Source: an uncultured Nitrospina sp.
Lineage (GTDB): Bacteria; Nitrospinota; Nitrospinia; Nitrospinales; VA-1
DNA: 32,916 nt
Assembly (NCBI GenBank): GCA_913044145.1
Contig: CAJWOD010000001.1
Location: 1 to 32,916, forward strand
Reading direction: 5' to 3'
The notes under the pieces were generated by a model, which worked only from the letters and a program-made list of their open reading frames with translations, ran no database searches and had not been told where the DNA came from. The position numbers and the translations under genes were made by a program. Below, in pieces: positions 7,421 through 14,977 of this stretch. The stretch's first letter is position 1; every line of letters starts with the position of its first letter.

Positions 7421-9394
7421 TTATTGTTGTTGCTGCGCAGGAACCGGAACTCCTTCAGGCGCCTTAGCTGGGATTTTCTTGGCTGTCAAACTACCCACCC
7501 AGAAAACCACAACGAACTGAACCCAAACAAATAAGGCGTTGAAGGTAAGCATTTTACCCGCTTCACCAATTGTCAGAGTATAGGCATCTACTGAGTTATC
7601 ACGAACAACCTCCGTTACGTGCCAGAACAATCGCACAGAGGAACGGATATAACCCATGAGACCCATCAACCAAGTGAAGGAAATCGCTAGAAGGAAAATA
7701 GCGTATGTTCCAACCTTAGACTGCGTGCCCCACTGGATATCACCATAAGATTCCGAATCCTTGAACATGGAGATATTGATCGCAGTACCCGCAAACAGAG
7801 TCGTAAGAGTAGATGTTACCTGAGGTACGGAAAGACCAACCCGCTGGTTAGCAGGAAGAAAGTAACCATACACGCCCAGGAAGATAATATTGGCAGCAGC
7901 ACCAATGAAGATCGCTGTAATCCAACAATTACCCACGGTTGCCCATGGCACCGTGATCTTCTTGTTCGCCCTTTGATACAGTAGAAAACAAAGAACCGTA
8001 CAGGTGATCATCAGGTTAACCGCTGTATTCTTAGCTGACATTACACCAAAGTGTCCAACGACTGGATGCTGCGCACCCCCCATTTCTTTCAACTCAGCGG
8101 GGGTCATAACTATGGTATGAGGCGTCATCCACATGGTGAAACAACAGATCAAGAGCAGAACCATGTACTTACAATATTTCATATATCGATGCGATCCCTT
8201 AACCCTCGCCATACCATTGTGCAGATATGAATTCGCGCCGAAGAAAAGCAGACCAATCATTACCGCTTGGATGATGAACAACCAAGCCATGATTCCACCC
8301 ATCAGGGTAATACCCATTTGCTGACGGAACGCATACACTTCTTTCATCAACCAATACCCTGCGAAAGGCAACGGGATCAAACCGAATATCGCAATAAACA
8401 TCGCGACATAACAAACCCAATCGTAATGAGCTTTCTCCTCTTCATTTTTAGCTGTGAGGTAATGGTACGCGGCATAAGCACCAACGATTCCACCCCCGAA
8501 TACAATGTTTCCGAGAATACGATGAACCCCAACTGGGTTCCAAAGCGTGGAATGAATGACATGCCAGATATTTCCCAGAAAACGACCTTCCGAATCAATT
8601 CCACCAGGGGCCTGCATGAAAGTAGCCCAAGAGTTGGCGAGATACATCAGCACCGTTCCGATCAGGTTGAGTAGAACCGAAAGACTACAATGGATCCACT
8701 TAAGGAACTTATCGTCCATCATTTTATCCCAACCATAATAATAAACATAAAGAACACCGGATTCTGCCAAGAACATGAGCGCATAAACGTGCATTACAGG
8801 ACGGAAAATACCTGCCATGTATTTGAAGAACCCAGGAAATAATGTGATAAATGTAAAGAGAAGAATACCCCCAAGAATTGCGGTCCATGAATATGCAGTC
8901 AGACTGACCTTCATGAGGTCTCTGGCTAACCGATCATACTTATCAGCCATCACAGGATCGTCGTCTCTGGTTCTAATTCCGATAAATTCTATGATCATAC
9001 AGAATATCGGTACCGCCAGAACGAAGCTACCAAAGTAGAGGTGTTGTTGGTTTGCAACCCAAAGAATGATTCGACTAGGTGCGAACTCATAAGTATTGTA
9101 GTCTTCCGGGCCTAATTCCGGCGCCGCATAGCCACTAACCGGCCCTTTTAGCGGATTACCTTCCCAGTCCTTATAAAAAACGTCCTGGCTCCACTCAATT
9201 TCCGGTTCGCCTTCGCCTTCAACAGCCTCTTCTGCCTGAACCTCTTTAGCAAAAGCCTCTTCAGCGAAAACTTGCTCTGCAAATGCCTCTTTGGCATCTG
9301 CAATGCCGGTCATTCCTGGAATCAGGTATATGGCTAGCGCCAAAACCAACCCCAGTGACAATGTCCCGATACTACGTGTGTTTTTCCCCAACAT
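7421..9394 (-). CDS. Cytochrome bd-like oxidase subunit (CydA-related)
   Basis: A 657-residue polytopic protein with a signal-like helix, a periplasmic stretch to about residue 105 rich in Ala-Glu-Phe repeats (35-57), and then many membrane helices. It aligns by eye with CydA. His118 in NQQHLYF corresponds to the high-spin heme b595 ligand, AESGV plus GWDKM (210-225) to the LEST...FFGWDRL segment, and His291 in GVHRILG to the heme b558 ligand. KEVYAFRQQ (351-359) stands roughly where canonical CydA has AELGRQPW. The long Q-loop and the FWxFRxMVG helix of canonical CydA are missing, and the C-terminal half is unlike CydA. There is no CydB gene nearby. It resembles the bd-like oxidases reported from nitrite oxidizers. 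AAAAGGAGG precedes the ATG at 9394. First gene of the four-gene operon. Whether it reduces oxygen, and which donor it uses, is inferred. Confidence 0.8.
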   Translation of the reverse strand: MLGKNTRSIGTLSLGLVLALAIYLIPGMTGIADAKEAFAEQVFAEEAFAKEVQAEEAVEGEGEPEIEWSQDVFYKDWEGNPLKGPVSGYAAPELGPEDYNTYEFAPSRIILWVANQQHLYFGSFVLAVPIFCMIIEFIGIRTRDDDPVMADKYDRLARDLMKVSLTAYSWTAILGGILLFTFITLFPGFFKYMAGIFRPVMHVYALMFLAESGVLYVYYYGWDKMMDDKFLKWIHCSLSVLLNLIGTVLMYLANSWATFMQAPGGIDSEGRFLGNIWHVIHSTLWNPVGVHRILGNIVFGGGIVGAYAAYHYLTAKNEEEKAHYDWVCYVAMFIAIFGLIPLPFAGYWLMKEVYAFRQQMGITLMGGIMAWLFIIQAVMIGLLFFGANSYLHNGMARVKGSHRYMKYCKYMVLLLICCFTMWMTPHTIVMTPAELKEMGGAQHPVVGHFGVMSAKNTAVNLMITCTVLCFLLYQRANKKITVPWATVGNCWITAIFIGAAANIIFLGVYGYFLPANQRVGLSVPQVTSTLTTLFAGTAINISMFKDSESYGDIQWGTQSKVGTYAIFLLAISFTWLMGLMGYIRSSVRLFWHVTEVVRDNSVDAYTLTIGEAGKMLTFNALFVWVQFVVVFWVGSLTAKKIPAKAPEGVPVPAQQQQ

Positions 9395-9698
9395 AGCTTT
9401 AACCTCCTTTTGGATCTGATCAGGATCCGTTGCTAGTATTACAAAACTTAAATTAGGTACCTATTTTTTGTTAAATCCAAATTTATCTTCGCTTAGTTTT
9501 TATAGCCTTTTTTTATTAAAAATTTTTCGACAATCCCAAATAAATTCTTCAAAAAATTTTCTGATTCTACAAAAGCCGGTTCAAATCGCTTCAAAACACT
9601 TTAAAAGTAAAAGCAATAAACTCTACAACTCTCTAACTTTAAAGGGTTTTTAGACCCCTTTGTCCTAGCTTTTTTTTGGCGCACAGTTGCCCAAAATG
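9395..9698 (-). promoter_or_regulatory. Long 5' leader of the oxidase operon
   Basis: About 300 nt lie between the predicted transcription start (near 9698) and the oxidase ATG. I see no coding frame worth reporting. Visible elements, all weak, are a 6-bp stem (9641-9646 with 9656-9661, AAAGGG/CCCTTT) without a U-run on the minus strand, and a 5-bp palindromic stem of GGATC type at 9412-9428 just upstream of the ribosome-binding site. No known riboswitch was recognised. Confidence 0.45.
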
Positions 9699-9704
9699 AT
9701 GGTG

Positions 9705-9733
9705 ATTAAAACATAGCCTTTACTATGTGTCAA
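9705..9733 (-). promoter_or_regulatory. Promoter of the bd-like oxidase operon with dyad between hexamers
   Basis: On the minus strand TTGACA (9728-9733) and TTTAAT (9705-9710) are separated by exactly 17 bp. The spacer plus the first base of the -35 forms a perfect 6-bp inverted repeat, ACATAG / CTATGT (9711-9716 and 9723-9728) with a 6-nt centre. A regulator bound there would lie directly under RNA polymerase. The -35 begins about 40 bp past the hisD stop, and no terminator separates the two. Confidence 0.75.
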
Positions 9734-9773
9734 GTCAAAATCGACCCCTTCAAGCCTTAAAAATATAATGTTT

Positions 9774-11075
9774 TCAGGATTTTTTTTCAGGCCCATCCAG
9801 TCGCAATTTGACCGAATTTGCATGCCCTCCCAAATCCTCCATTTCTGCTAATAATTGTACCGTTTTACCGCAATTTTGCAAAGCTTCTCTTGTGTAAGAG
9901 ATCAAACTTGTGCGCTTGATAAAATCGTATACCCCAAGAGGCGACGAAAACCGCGCAGTACCACTCGTGGGTAAAACATGATTGGGACCAGCAAGATAGT
10001 CTCCCATTGCCTCCGGGGTATAATGTCCCAGAAATATAGCCCCAGCATTTTGTACCTTTTTAGCCCACTCCTCCGGCTTTTCTAGGGCGAGCTCCAAATG
10101 CTCTGGTGCGATTTTATTTGCCATATCTACCGCATCTTGAAGCGATTCAGTTACCAACAAATAACCATTGTTTCTTAAAGAAATTTCAGCAATATTCCTC
10201 TTATTTAAAGCTTTCACCTGTTTTTCCAATTCCTTTTTGACATTTTCAGCCAAAGCCTCATCCGGAGTTAAAAGAATGGGAACAGCGTCTTCATCATGCT
10301 CTGCCTGAGAAAGCAGGTCGGCGGCCACATAAGAGGGGTTGGCAGAATGGTCCGCCACAATTAGAATCTCACTGGGGCCCGCAATCATATCAATGTCGAC
10401 GATTCCAAAAACTAACCTTTTAGCTAAAGCTACAAATATATTTCCTGGCCCAACAATTTTATCAACTCGTGGAATTGTGCCTGTGCCAAACGCCATGGCC
10501 GCAACCGCTTGCGCTCCTCCAATTTTATAAATTTCCGTGACCCCAGCTAAATCGGCTGCAACCAAAACATGCGGCCGTGTCTGACCCTCAGGAAAAGGAG
10601 AACACATTACTATCCGCTTCACCCCAGCAACCTTTGCGGGAATAGCATTCATCAACACAGATGATGGATAAGAAGCTTTACCGCCCGGGACATAAATCCC
10701 CACAATCTCCAAGGGCTTCACCAACTGCCCAAGAACAATCCCGTCCTCTTGATAAGTCCAAGAGTCCTGCTTCTGTCTTTCATGAAACAACCGAATTCTT
10801 TTTGCAGCTTCCCCTAACGCATCAAGCTCTTCCTGATTAATTTCCTTGTAAGCGGCCTTTATTTCGTCTGAAGTTACCCGAATTTTTTCCAAAGGAAGGG
10901 CGTGACGGTCAAATTGATGGGTCAATCTGAGTACTGCCTCATCACCCTTTTCCTTCACATCATTTAAAATTTTTCGAACCGTTTCATCCTCAGTGAACAA
11001 ATCCATACTCGATCGGTTCACTAGAGTTTCGACTAAATTTTGGTAACCTGGCTCTGAAAATTTGCAAAGCTTCAT
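9774..11075 (-). CDS. hisD: Histidinol dehydrogenase
   Basis: Zinc-dependent, NAD-linked enzyme catalysing the last two oxidations of histidine synthesis, from L-histidinol to L-histidine, in the cytoplasm. The 433 residues match the family's usual size. Recognised blocks include VGIYVPGGKASYPSSVLMNAIPA, KIGGAQAVAAMAFGT, KIVGPGNIFVALAKR, IAGPSEILI, the zinc/catalytic segment LLSQAEHDEDA, and NHVLPTSGTARFSSPLGVYDFIKR near the C-terminus. The start ATG at 11075 is preceded by an AAGGATGAG ribosome-binding region that begins just after the stop of the upstream glycosyltransferase gene (15 bp gap), so the two share a transcript. No other his genes are in the window, so the histidine genes are dispersed or split here. 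Confidence 0.97.
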   Translation of the reverse strand: MKLCKFSEPGYQNLVETLVNRSSMDLFTEDETVRKILNDVKEKGDEAVLRLTHQFDRHALPLEKIRVTSDEIKAAYKEINQEELDALGEAAKRIRLFHERQKQDSWTYQEDGIVLGQLVKPLEIVGIYVPGGKASYPSSVLMNAIPAKVAGVKRIVMCSPFPEGQTRPHVLVAADLAGVTEIYKIGGAQAVAAMAFGTGTIPRVDKIVGPGNIFVALAKRLVFGIVDIDMIAGPSEILIVADHSANPSYVAADLLSQAEHDEDAVPILLTPDEALAENVKKELEKQVKALNKRNIAEISLRNNGYLLVTESLQDAVDMANKIAPEHLELALEKPEEWAKKVQNAGAIFLGHYTPEAMGDYLAGPNHVLPTSGTARFSSPLGVYDFIKRTSLISYTREALQNCGKTVQLLAEMEDLGGHANSVKLRLDGPEKKS

Positions 11076-11090
11076 TTTAAAAACTCATCC

Positions 11091-11771
11091 TTATTCAAAA
11101 GATATTTCATCAAGAAAAATTTTTGTCTTTCCGCCTACACAAAGCCCCGAATGGGCAATAAGTTTCAAATGTGTGTTAAGAAACTTTAAGTCATCAGGAG
11201 AATCTACATCGTACCAAATGGGTAACAACTCTAAAGACGCTCTCGCCCCCTTAAGTTTCTTTAAAGTTTCATCCAAAACATGTTTTGTTCCCCAAGCAAC
11301 TCCACTAAACACCTCAGAAACCTTACCTGACATGGCTATCAGATAGTAACCTCCATCGGTACTTGGGCCCAACACTAAATCTTTTTCAGAAGCCAATGCC
11401 TTATTTATATATGAAACAGGCAAGGAAGGGCTGTCCGACCCAATGATAACAACCTTCTTATACCCCTCAGCAAATCGATCGACAAAAGCTTGACGCATTT
11501 TGTCCCCAAGGTCCTTTCCCTGCTGGGTAAAGAGATTCATGCCGAGACTCTCAATTCCCTCAAAGAATCCAGAATGATTGTCTGGAGAAATTCCCACGAA
11601 ACATTTGGCGTTATCTACTTGTCGAATTTTTTCAAGACTATCTTCAACAAAGCAGGTATAAAGCTTTAGGATAGTTTCATCATCCAGCGAAGGACTTAAC
11701 CGGGTTTTTACCTGACCTAAGATAGGGTCACGTGCAAACAGAATTACCGCGTTATCTTTATTTTTGTCCAT
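11091..11771 (-). CDS. TIGR04282-type glycosyltransferase (DUF2064 family)
   Basis: A 226-residue cytoplasmic protein with a GT-A-like fold. The N-terminus VILFARDPILGQVKTRL is the typical nucleotide-sugar-binding start of this family. The centre has VIIGSDSPSLP and DLVLGPSTDGGYYLIAM, and the C-terminus has WYDVDSPDDL, where the acidic residues are candidates for metal and donor binding. Databases often label this family as arsenosugar-biosynthesis glycosyltransferase, but no radical-SAM ArsS or arsenite methyltransferase gene lies nearby, so that specific role should not be assumed. It is first in a two-gene unit with hisD. A TATAAT-like element and AAGGG lie immediately upstream of the ATG; their proximity to the start is odd, and I could not place a good -35. 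Confidence 0.85.
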   Translation of the reverse strand: MDKNKDNAVILFARDPILGQVKTRLSPSLDDETILKLYTCFVEDSLEKIRQVDNAKCFVGISPDNHSGFFEGIESLGMNLFTQQGKDLGDKMRQAFVDRFAEGYKKVVIIGSDSPSLPVSYINKALASEKDLVLGPSTDGGYYLIAMSGKVSEVFSGVAWGTKHVLDETLKKLKGARASLELLPIWYDVDSPDDLKFLNTHLKLIAHSGLCVGGKTKIFLDEISFE

Positions 11772-12026
11772 CCCTTTATTATATCGTCTTGGGCAGGGAA
11801 TGGCTTTTAATGAGATAAAACCCTACCGCGACAAAGAACTTTAACCAATTACTCCGCTACCCAGTGGGTCAATAAGTCAATATCCGATAAGCTAAAAACA
11901 TCTTTAAGCCTTAAAAGACAAATCCCCAAATTGCATTCTCCGGCGAAAAGGTTGACTCAACACAGAAAGCCTAATAAAATTCAATTATTACTTCTTTTTC
12001 CTCGTATACGTTAAGGAAACTTCACT
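11772..12026. other. Divergent intergenic region
   Basis: The gap between the minus-strand glycosyltransferase and the plus-strand PAP2 gene. It contains the plus-strand promoter listed separately (11952-11980). I found no credible coding frame, RNA gene or strong hairpin in the rest. Confidence 0.5.
11952..11980 (+). promoter_or_regulatory. Promoter of the PAP2-heptosyltransferase operon
   Basis: TTGACT (11952-11957) and TAAAAT (11975-11980), each one mismatch from consensus, are separated by 17 bp. The predicted transcription start is near 11987. An AAGGA element at 12013-12017 in the short leader would place translation initiation near 12027, upstream of the first ATG of the PAP2 gene. 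Confidence 0.65.
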
Positions 12027-12083
12027 ATCCACGATTTAGATCTTTCGCTATTCTACTGGATCAACCAGCATTTTCAATCCCCA

Positions 12084-12572
12084 ATGATGGATAAGTTTAT
12101 GTTGTTTGTTTCCATCAAGGAAAACTTCTATTTACCCATCCTTATATGTATTGTTGCTCTTCTAGGAATCGGCAAGTACCGAGGGTTCGCCTGCCTTATT
12201 GCAATCGGGATTACAATAGGTTTGACGGATTCAATAGGCCATTATATTTTAAAGGAAGGTATTCAAAGACTTCGCCCCTGTCATGTTATACCACAGGACA
12301 TAGTAGGGCTTGTCAGTTGCTCCAACAGTTTTTCGTTCCCTTCCAACCATGCTGCAAATACATTTGCCGCAGCAACTTTATTGAGTCTTTGTTTCCGCAA
12401 TATCGTCTTTATTTTTATGGTTTTTATTTGTGCGTTAATCGTTTGCTATTCGAGAGTTTACTTAGGAGTCCATTACCCGAGCGATGTTTTAGGAGGAATG
12501 ATTTTTGGCAGTACTCTGGGCTTTCTCGGATATCAGATCTATAGCAGAATTATAAAATACATAAAACTCTAA
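12084..12572 (+). CDS. PAP2-family phosphatase, probably lipid phosphatase
   Basis: An integral membrane phosphatase with the full acid-phosphatase triad motifs: K57-x6-R64-P65, PSNH at 86-89 (Asn in place of the usual Gly of PSGH) and S123R124-x5-H130-x3-D134. From the first ATG it is 162 residues with about five helices. The frame is open back to a stop at 12012-12014, and the upstream codons 12036-12083 read LDLSLFYWINQHFQSP, the conserved N-terminus of this subfamily. The real protein therefore probably starts near 12027, but no ATG, GTG or TTG is available there, only an ATC 9 nt after AAGGA. Likely substrates are undecaprenyl pyrophosphate or lipid A phosphates, suggested by the LPS heptosyltransferase genes that follow 13 bp downstream. 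Substrate is not resolved by sequence. Confidence 0.85.
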   Translation: MMDKFMLFVSIKENFYLPILICIVALLGIGKYRGFACLIAIGITIGLTDSIGHYILKEGIQRLRPCHVIPQDIVGLVSCSNSFSFPSNHAANTFAAATLLSLCFRNIVFIFMVFICALIVCYSRVYLGVHYPSDVLGGMIFGSTLGFLGYQIYSRIIKYIKL

Positions 12573-12585
12573 CCAGCCTTATCGC

Positions 12586-13644
12586 ATGAGTTTAAGTAGT
12601 CAAAAAAAATTTCTTATAATCAAATTAAGTGCTTTAGGGGATATCGTTCACGCTTTGCCCGTTGCCCGGACCCTTCGCCAAACATACCCTCAGGCTCACA
12701 TTGCATGGATGATCGAAGAACGTTACAAGGAGCTCTTACACAACAACCCTGACATAGACGAAATTATTCCCATCCGCATAAAATTCTGGAAGAAAAACTG
12801 GACTAGGGAAACCTTAAAGGAAATTCTCCATATTATAAAAAACCTGCGTCAACAAAACTTTGATGTGGTTTTTGACTTACATGGCCTGATAAAAAGTGGT
12901 GTTATTGCGATGCTAAGTGGCGCGCACATTAAGTCTGGATTTCACAGAAAAAACTGTAAGGAAAAAATCAGTTCAATCTTTTCTAATAAAAAAGCGCCTT
13001 ATATGGCTGGCGGAATGCATGTTATAGATATGTACCTGAATCTGGTCCAATCTGCTTTGGAAATCCAAAACAAAGTAAAGCAATTTCCCCTTCCTGAAAC
13101 TCGGAACCAAAAAGTGGAAGACTTTTTTCAACAGCACCCCGAGCTTACCTCCAAAAATATCATTGGTATCAACCCTGGAGCTGGGTTCGAAAGTAAGCTT
13201 TGGGAACTGGAACGATTCGCGCAATTAGCTGATCGCATAACTGTTGAACTTAACTGCTCTATACTATTGACTTGGGGCCCAGGAGAAGAACACAAAACTA
13301 AACAAATCGCAGCATCTATGAAACAGAAATGCTGGGTCGCACCACCTACTTCCATTCAGGAATCTATAGCCCTTTACAAGCACCTAATACTGCTGGTAAG
13401 TTGTGACTCAGGGCCGCTTCATCTATGCGCAGCATTAGGCATCCCTACTGTGTCGATATTTGGGCCTACCGATCCTGCGCGAAATGGGGCTTACGGGTTG
13501 AATCACCAAACCGTACATAAAGTGTTGGCCTGCAGTTTCTGTTGGAAAAGAAAGTGCCCACTGGGAACCAACGAATGTATGACACAAGTCACTGTAGACG
13601 AAGTGTTTGAATCTGTTCGATCCAACCAGAAAAGTAATATGTAA
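12586..13644 (+). CDS. waaC: LPS heptosyltransferase I-type glycosyltransferase (GT9)
   Basis: A 352-residue GT-B glycosyltransferase of family 9. The N-terminal half begins LIIKLSALGDIVHALPVARTLR, the hallmark of WaaC, with WMIEERY and the acceptor-side segment VVFDLHGLIKSGV. The C-terminal nucleotide-sugar half has INPGAGFESKLWELERFAQLA, LLTWGPGEE, LVSCDSGPLHLCAALGIPTVSIFGPTDPARNGAYG and a Cys-rich end (CSFCWKRKCPLG) seen in many heptosyltransferases. It would transfer L-glycero-D-manno-heptose from ADP-heptose to Kdo in the LPS inner core on the cytoplasmic face. It starts 13 bp after the PAP2 gene and is followed by a Trm112-like gene 18 bp downstream, so the operon continues. Acceptor specificity is inferred from family resemblance. 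Confidence 0.85.
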   Translation: MSLSSQKKFLIIKLSALGDIVHALPVARTLRQTYPQAHIAWMIEERYKELLHNNPDIDEIIPIRIKFWKKNWTRETLKEILHIIKNLRQQNFDVVFDLHGLIKSGVIAMLSGAHIKSGFHRKNCKEKISSIFSNKKAPYMAGGMHVIDMYLNLVQSALEIQNKVKQFPLPETRNQKVEDFFQQHPELTSKNIIGINPGAGFESKLWELERFAQLADRITVELNCSILLTWGPGEEHKTKQIAASMKQKCWVAPPTSIQESIALYKHLILLVSCDSGPLHLCAALGIPTVSIFGPTDPARNGAYGLNHQTVHKVLACSFCWKRKCPLGTNECMTQVTVDEVFESVRSNQKSNM

Positions 13645-13662
13645 ATTAAGCGAGGTGGTTTT

Positions 13663-13833
13663 ATGGCAATTGACAAAAATTTATTGGATATTCTAGTTTG
13701 TCCAAAATGCAAGGGTGACCTTGAATTAAGCACCAACGAAGATAGCCTCAACTGTAAAGCTTGCAGTTTAAAATACCCTATTAGAGACAATATACCTGTT
13801 ATGCTTATTGACGAAGCCCTTCCATTGGACTAG
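13663..13833 (+). CDS. Trm112-like zinc-ribbon small protein (UPF0434/YcaR family)
   Basis: A 56-residue protein starting with ATG at 13663, with a GAGGTGG ribosome-binding site 4-10 nt upstream, and ending with TAG at 13831-13833. It has the family pattern LLDILVCPKCKGDLEL then LNCKACSLKYPIRDNIPVMLIDEA. Cys13, Cys16, Cys31 and Cys34 can bind one zinc. In E. coli the YcaR family member lies between lpxK and kdsB, so its place between two LPS heptosyltransferase genes fits an association with lipid A and core synthesis genes. The molecular role is not established. The eukaryotic and archaeal relative Trm112 activates methyltransferases, and no methyltransferase gene is adjacent here. Confidence 0.9.
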   Translation: MAIDKNLLDILVCPKCKGDLELSTNEDSLNCKACSLKYPIRDNIPVMLIDEALPLD

Positions 13834-13910
13834 CGGCAACCATCAAAATTTTAAAACCAGCAATCGCTACCTCCGAATCGGACACCGCTCTGTAATAATT
13901 GAATTCAAGC

Positions 13911-14966
13911 ATGAAAAAATTCCTACGATCCATCGAGCGTCAAATAAAAAATAGTCTCTGGATATTATTCGGAGTATTTGCCAAAAAAAAGGTCCCCTTG
14001 GCTCCTTTGCCTCTTGATTTTTCAAAAATTTCCAATGTGCTTGTAGTCCGCTCAGACCGATTGGGGGATGTCATACTGTCAACACCGGTTTATGAATCTT
14101 TAAAAACCTCTTTTCCACATTTAAAAATTACAGTGATGGTAAACCCTATACAAGGGGAGGTCCTGGAAGATAACCCTAAAATTTATAAAATTATTAGAAT
14201 CCGACGTAGACAATTTTGGCGTGTCATTCTTGATTCCCGCAAAGAAAAATTTGATCTGGCTATCACACTAAATAAAAAATTCAGTGCTACAGCAACATTC
14301 TTCACTTTGTGGTCTAATGCTAAAGTAATGGCTGGTTATTCCCACCCACAAAATCCATGGAAATATAATATACGGCTTCCGATCGAAACTGTCCCCCAAC
14401 ATGAAATCGAAAACAATTTAGCGCTGCTTAAGTATATGGGGGTACCGCAAATAATCTCACAACCTAAAATCTACTTTAACGAAAATGAAAAAGTGAAAAT
14501 AGGGGAGATCATGAACTCAGGTAAAAGAGAACGGCCTCTTATTCTCGTTAAAACAGGAACTCGTATTGCTGAATGGGGCTGGCAATGGGAAAAGTTTCAG
14601 GCTGTAATAGAACAAACCCTGACAAATAAAATCGCTGATATCTGGTTAATTAATGGGCCCGGGGAAGAAGCAAAGCTGAAATCCCATATTGCGGAGATGA
14701 AGCTCCAGCCCCGACTATTACCACTATTAAAAACAAAAGAACTTGCGCTTCTGATACAACAATGCGATCTTCTTTTATGCAACCACACAGGCATCATGCA
14801 TTTGGCTACTGCTGTTGAAAAACCCGCCTGCGTAATATTCAAGCATGGAGAAATTCAACGTTGGGGACCGAGACACAAGAAAAGTGTGGTTCTTGATGAC
14901 AGATACCAGAATAATTTAACACCCAAAATCGTTATAAATACACTCAAAGAAATTTTGAGAACCTAA
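13911..14966 (+). CDS. Second GT9 ADP-heptose:LPS heptosyltransferase-like protein
   Basis: A 351-residue glycosyltransferase family 9 member. The start is placed at the ATG at 13911; a TTG four codons earlier (13899) is possible, and neither has a strong ribosome-binding site. A hydrophobic basic leader (residues 1-25) precedes NVLVVRSDRLGDVILSTPVYESLK, the family nucleotide-fold entry. Further blocks are DLAITLNKKFSATATFF, LVKTGTRIAEWGWQWEKFQAVIE, LINGPGEEAKLK and LLLCNHTGIMHLATAVEKPACVIFKHGEIQRWGP. The residues around CNHTGIMHLA differ from the WaaC-like SCDSGPLHLCA of the neighbour, so it is likely to add a different sugar or act on a different acceptor, as WaaF or WaaQ relatives do. It is the last envelope gene before gcvPB, which starts 11 bp downstream. 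Confidence 0.85.
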   Translation: MKKFLRSIERQIKNSLWILFGVFAKKKVPLAPLPLDFSKISNVLVVRSDRLGDVILSTPVYESLKTSFPHLKITVMVNPIQGEVLEDNPKIYKIIRIRRRQFWRVILDSRKEKFDLAITLNKKFSATATFFTLWSNAKVMAGYSHPQNPWKYNIRLPIETVPQHEIENNLALLKYMGVPQIISQPKIYFNENEKVKIGEIMNSGKRERPLILVKTGTRIAEWGWQWEKFQAVIEQTLTNKIADIWLINGPGEEAKLKSHIAEMKLQPRLLPLLKTKELALLIQQCDLLLCNHTGIMHLATAVEKPACVIFKHGEIQRWGPRHKKSVVLDDRYQNNLTPKIVINTLKEILRT

Positions 14967-14977
14967 ATGGAAATAAA

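Noticed and set aside
9641..9661. AAAGGG / CCCTTT stem as a terminator or attenuator for the oxidase leader
   Set aside because: The stem is short and AT-rich, and the minus-strand sequence after it is not a U-run.
11091..11771. Arsenosugar biosynthesis role for the glycosyltransferase
   Set aside because: Only the family name suggests it; no arsenic genes are nearby.
11772..11790. TATAAT just upstream of the TIGR04282 gene as its promoter
   Set aside because: It is too close to the ATG to leave the AAGGG ribosome-binding site in the transcript, and no -35 was found at a proper distance.
12146..12544. 132-codon alternative-frame reading inside the PAP2 gene
   Set aside because: The other frame carries all PAP2 motifs; this one encodes an Arg- and Tyr-rich sequence typical of a shadow frame.
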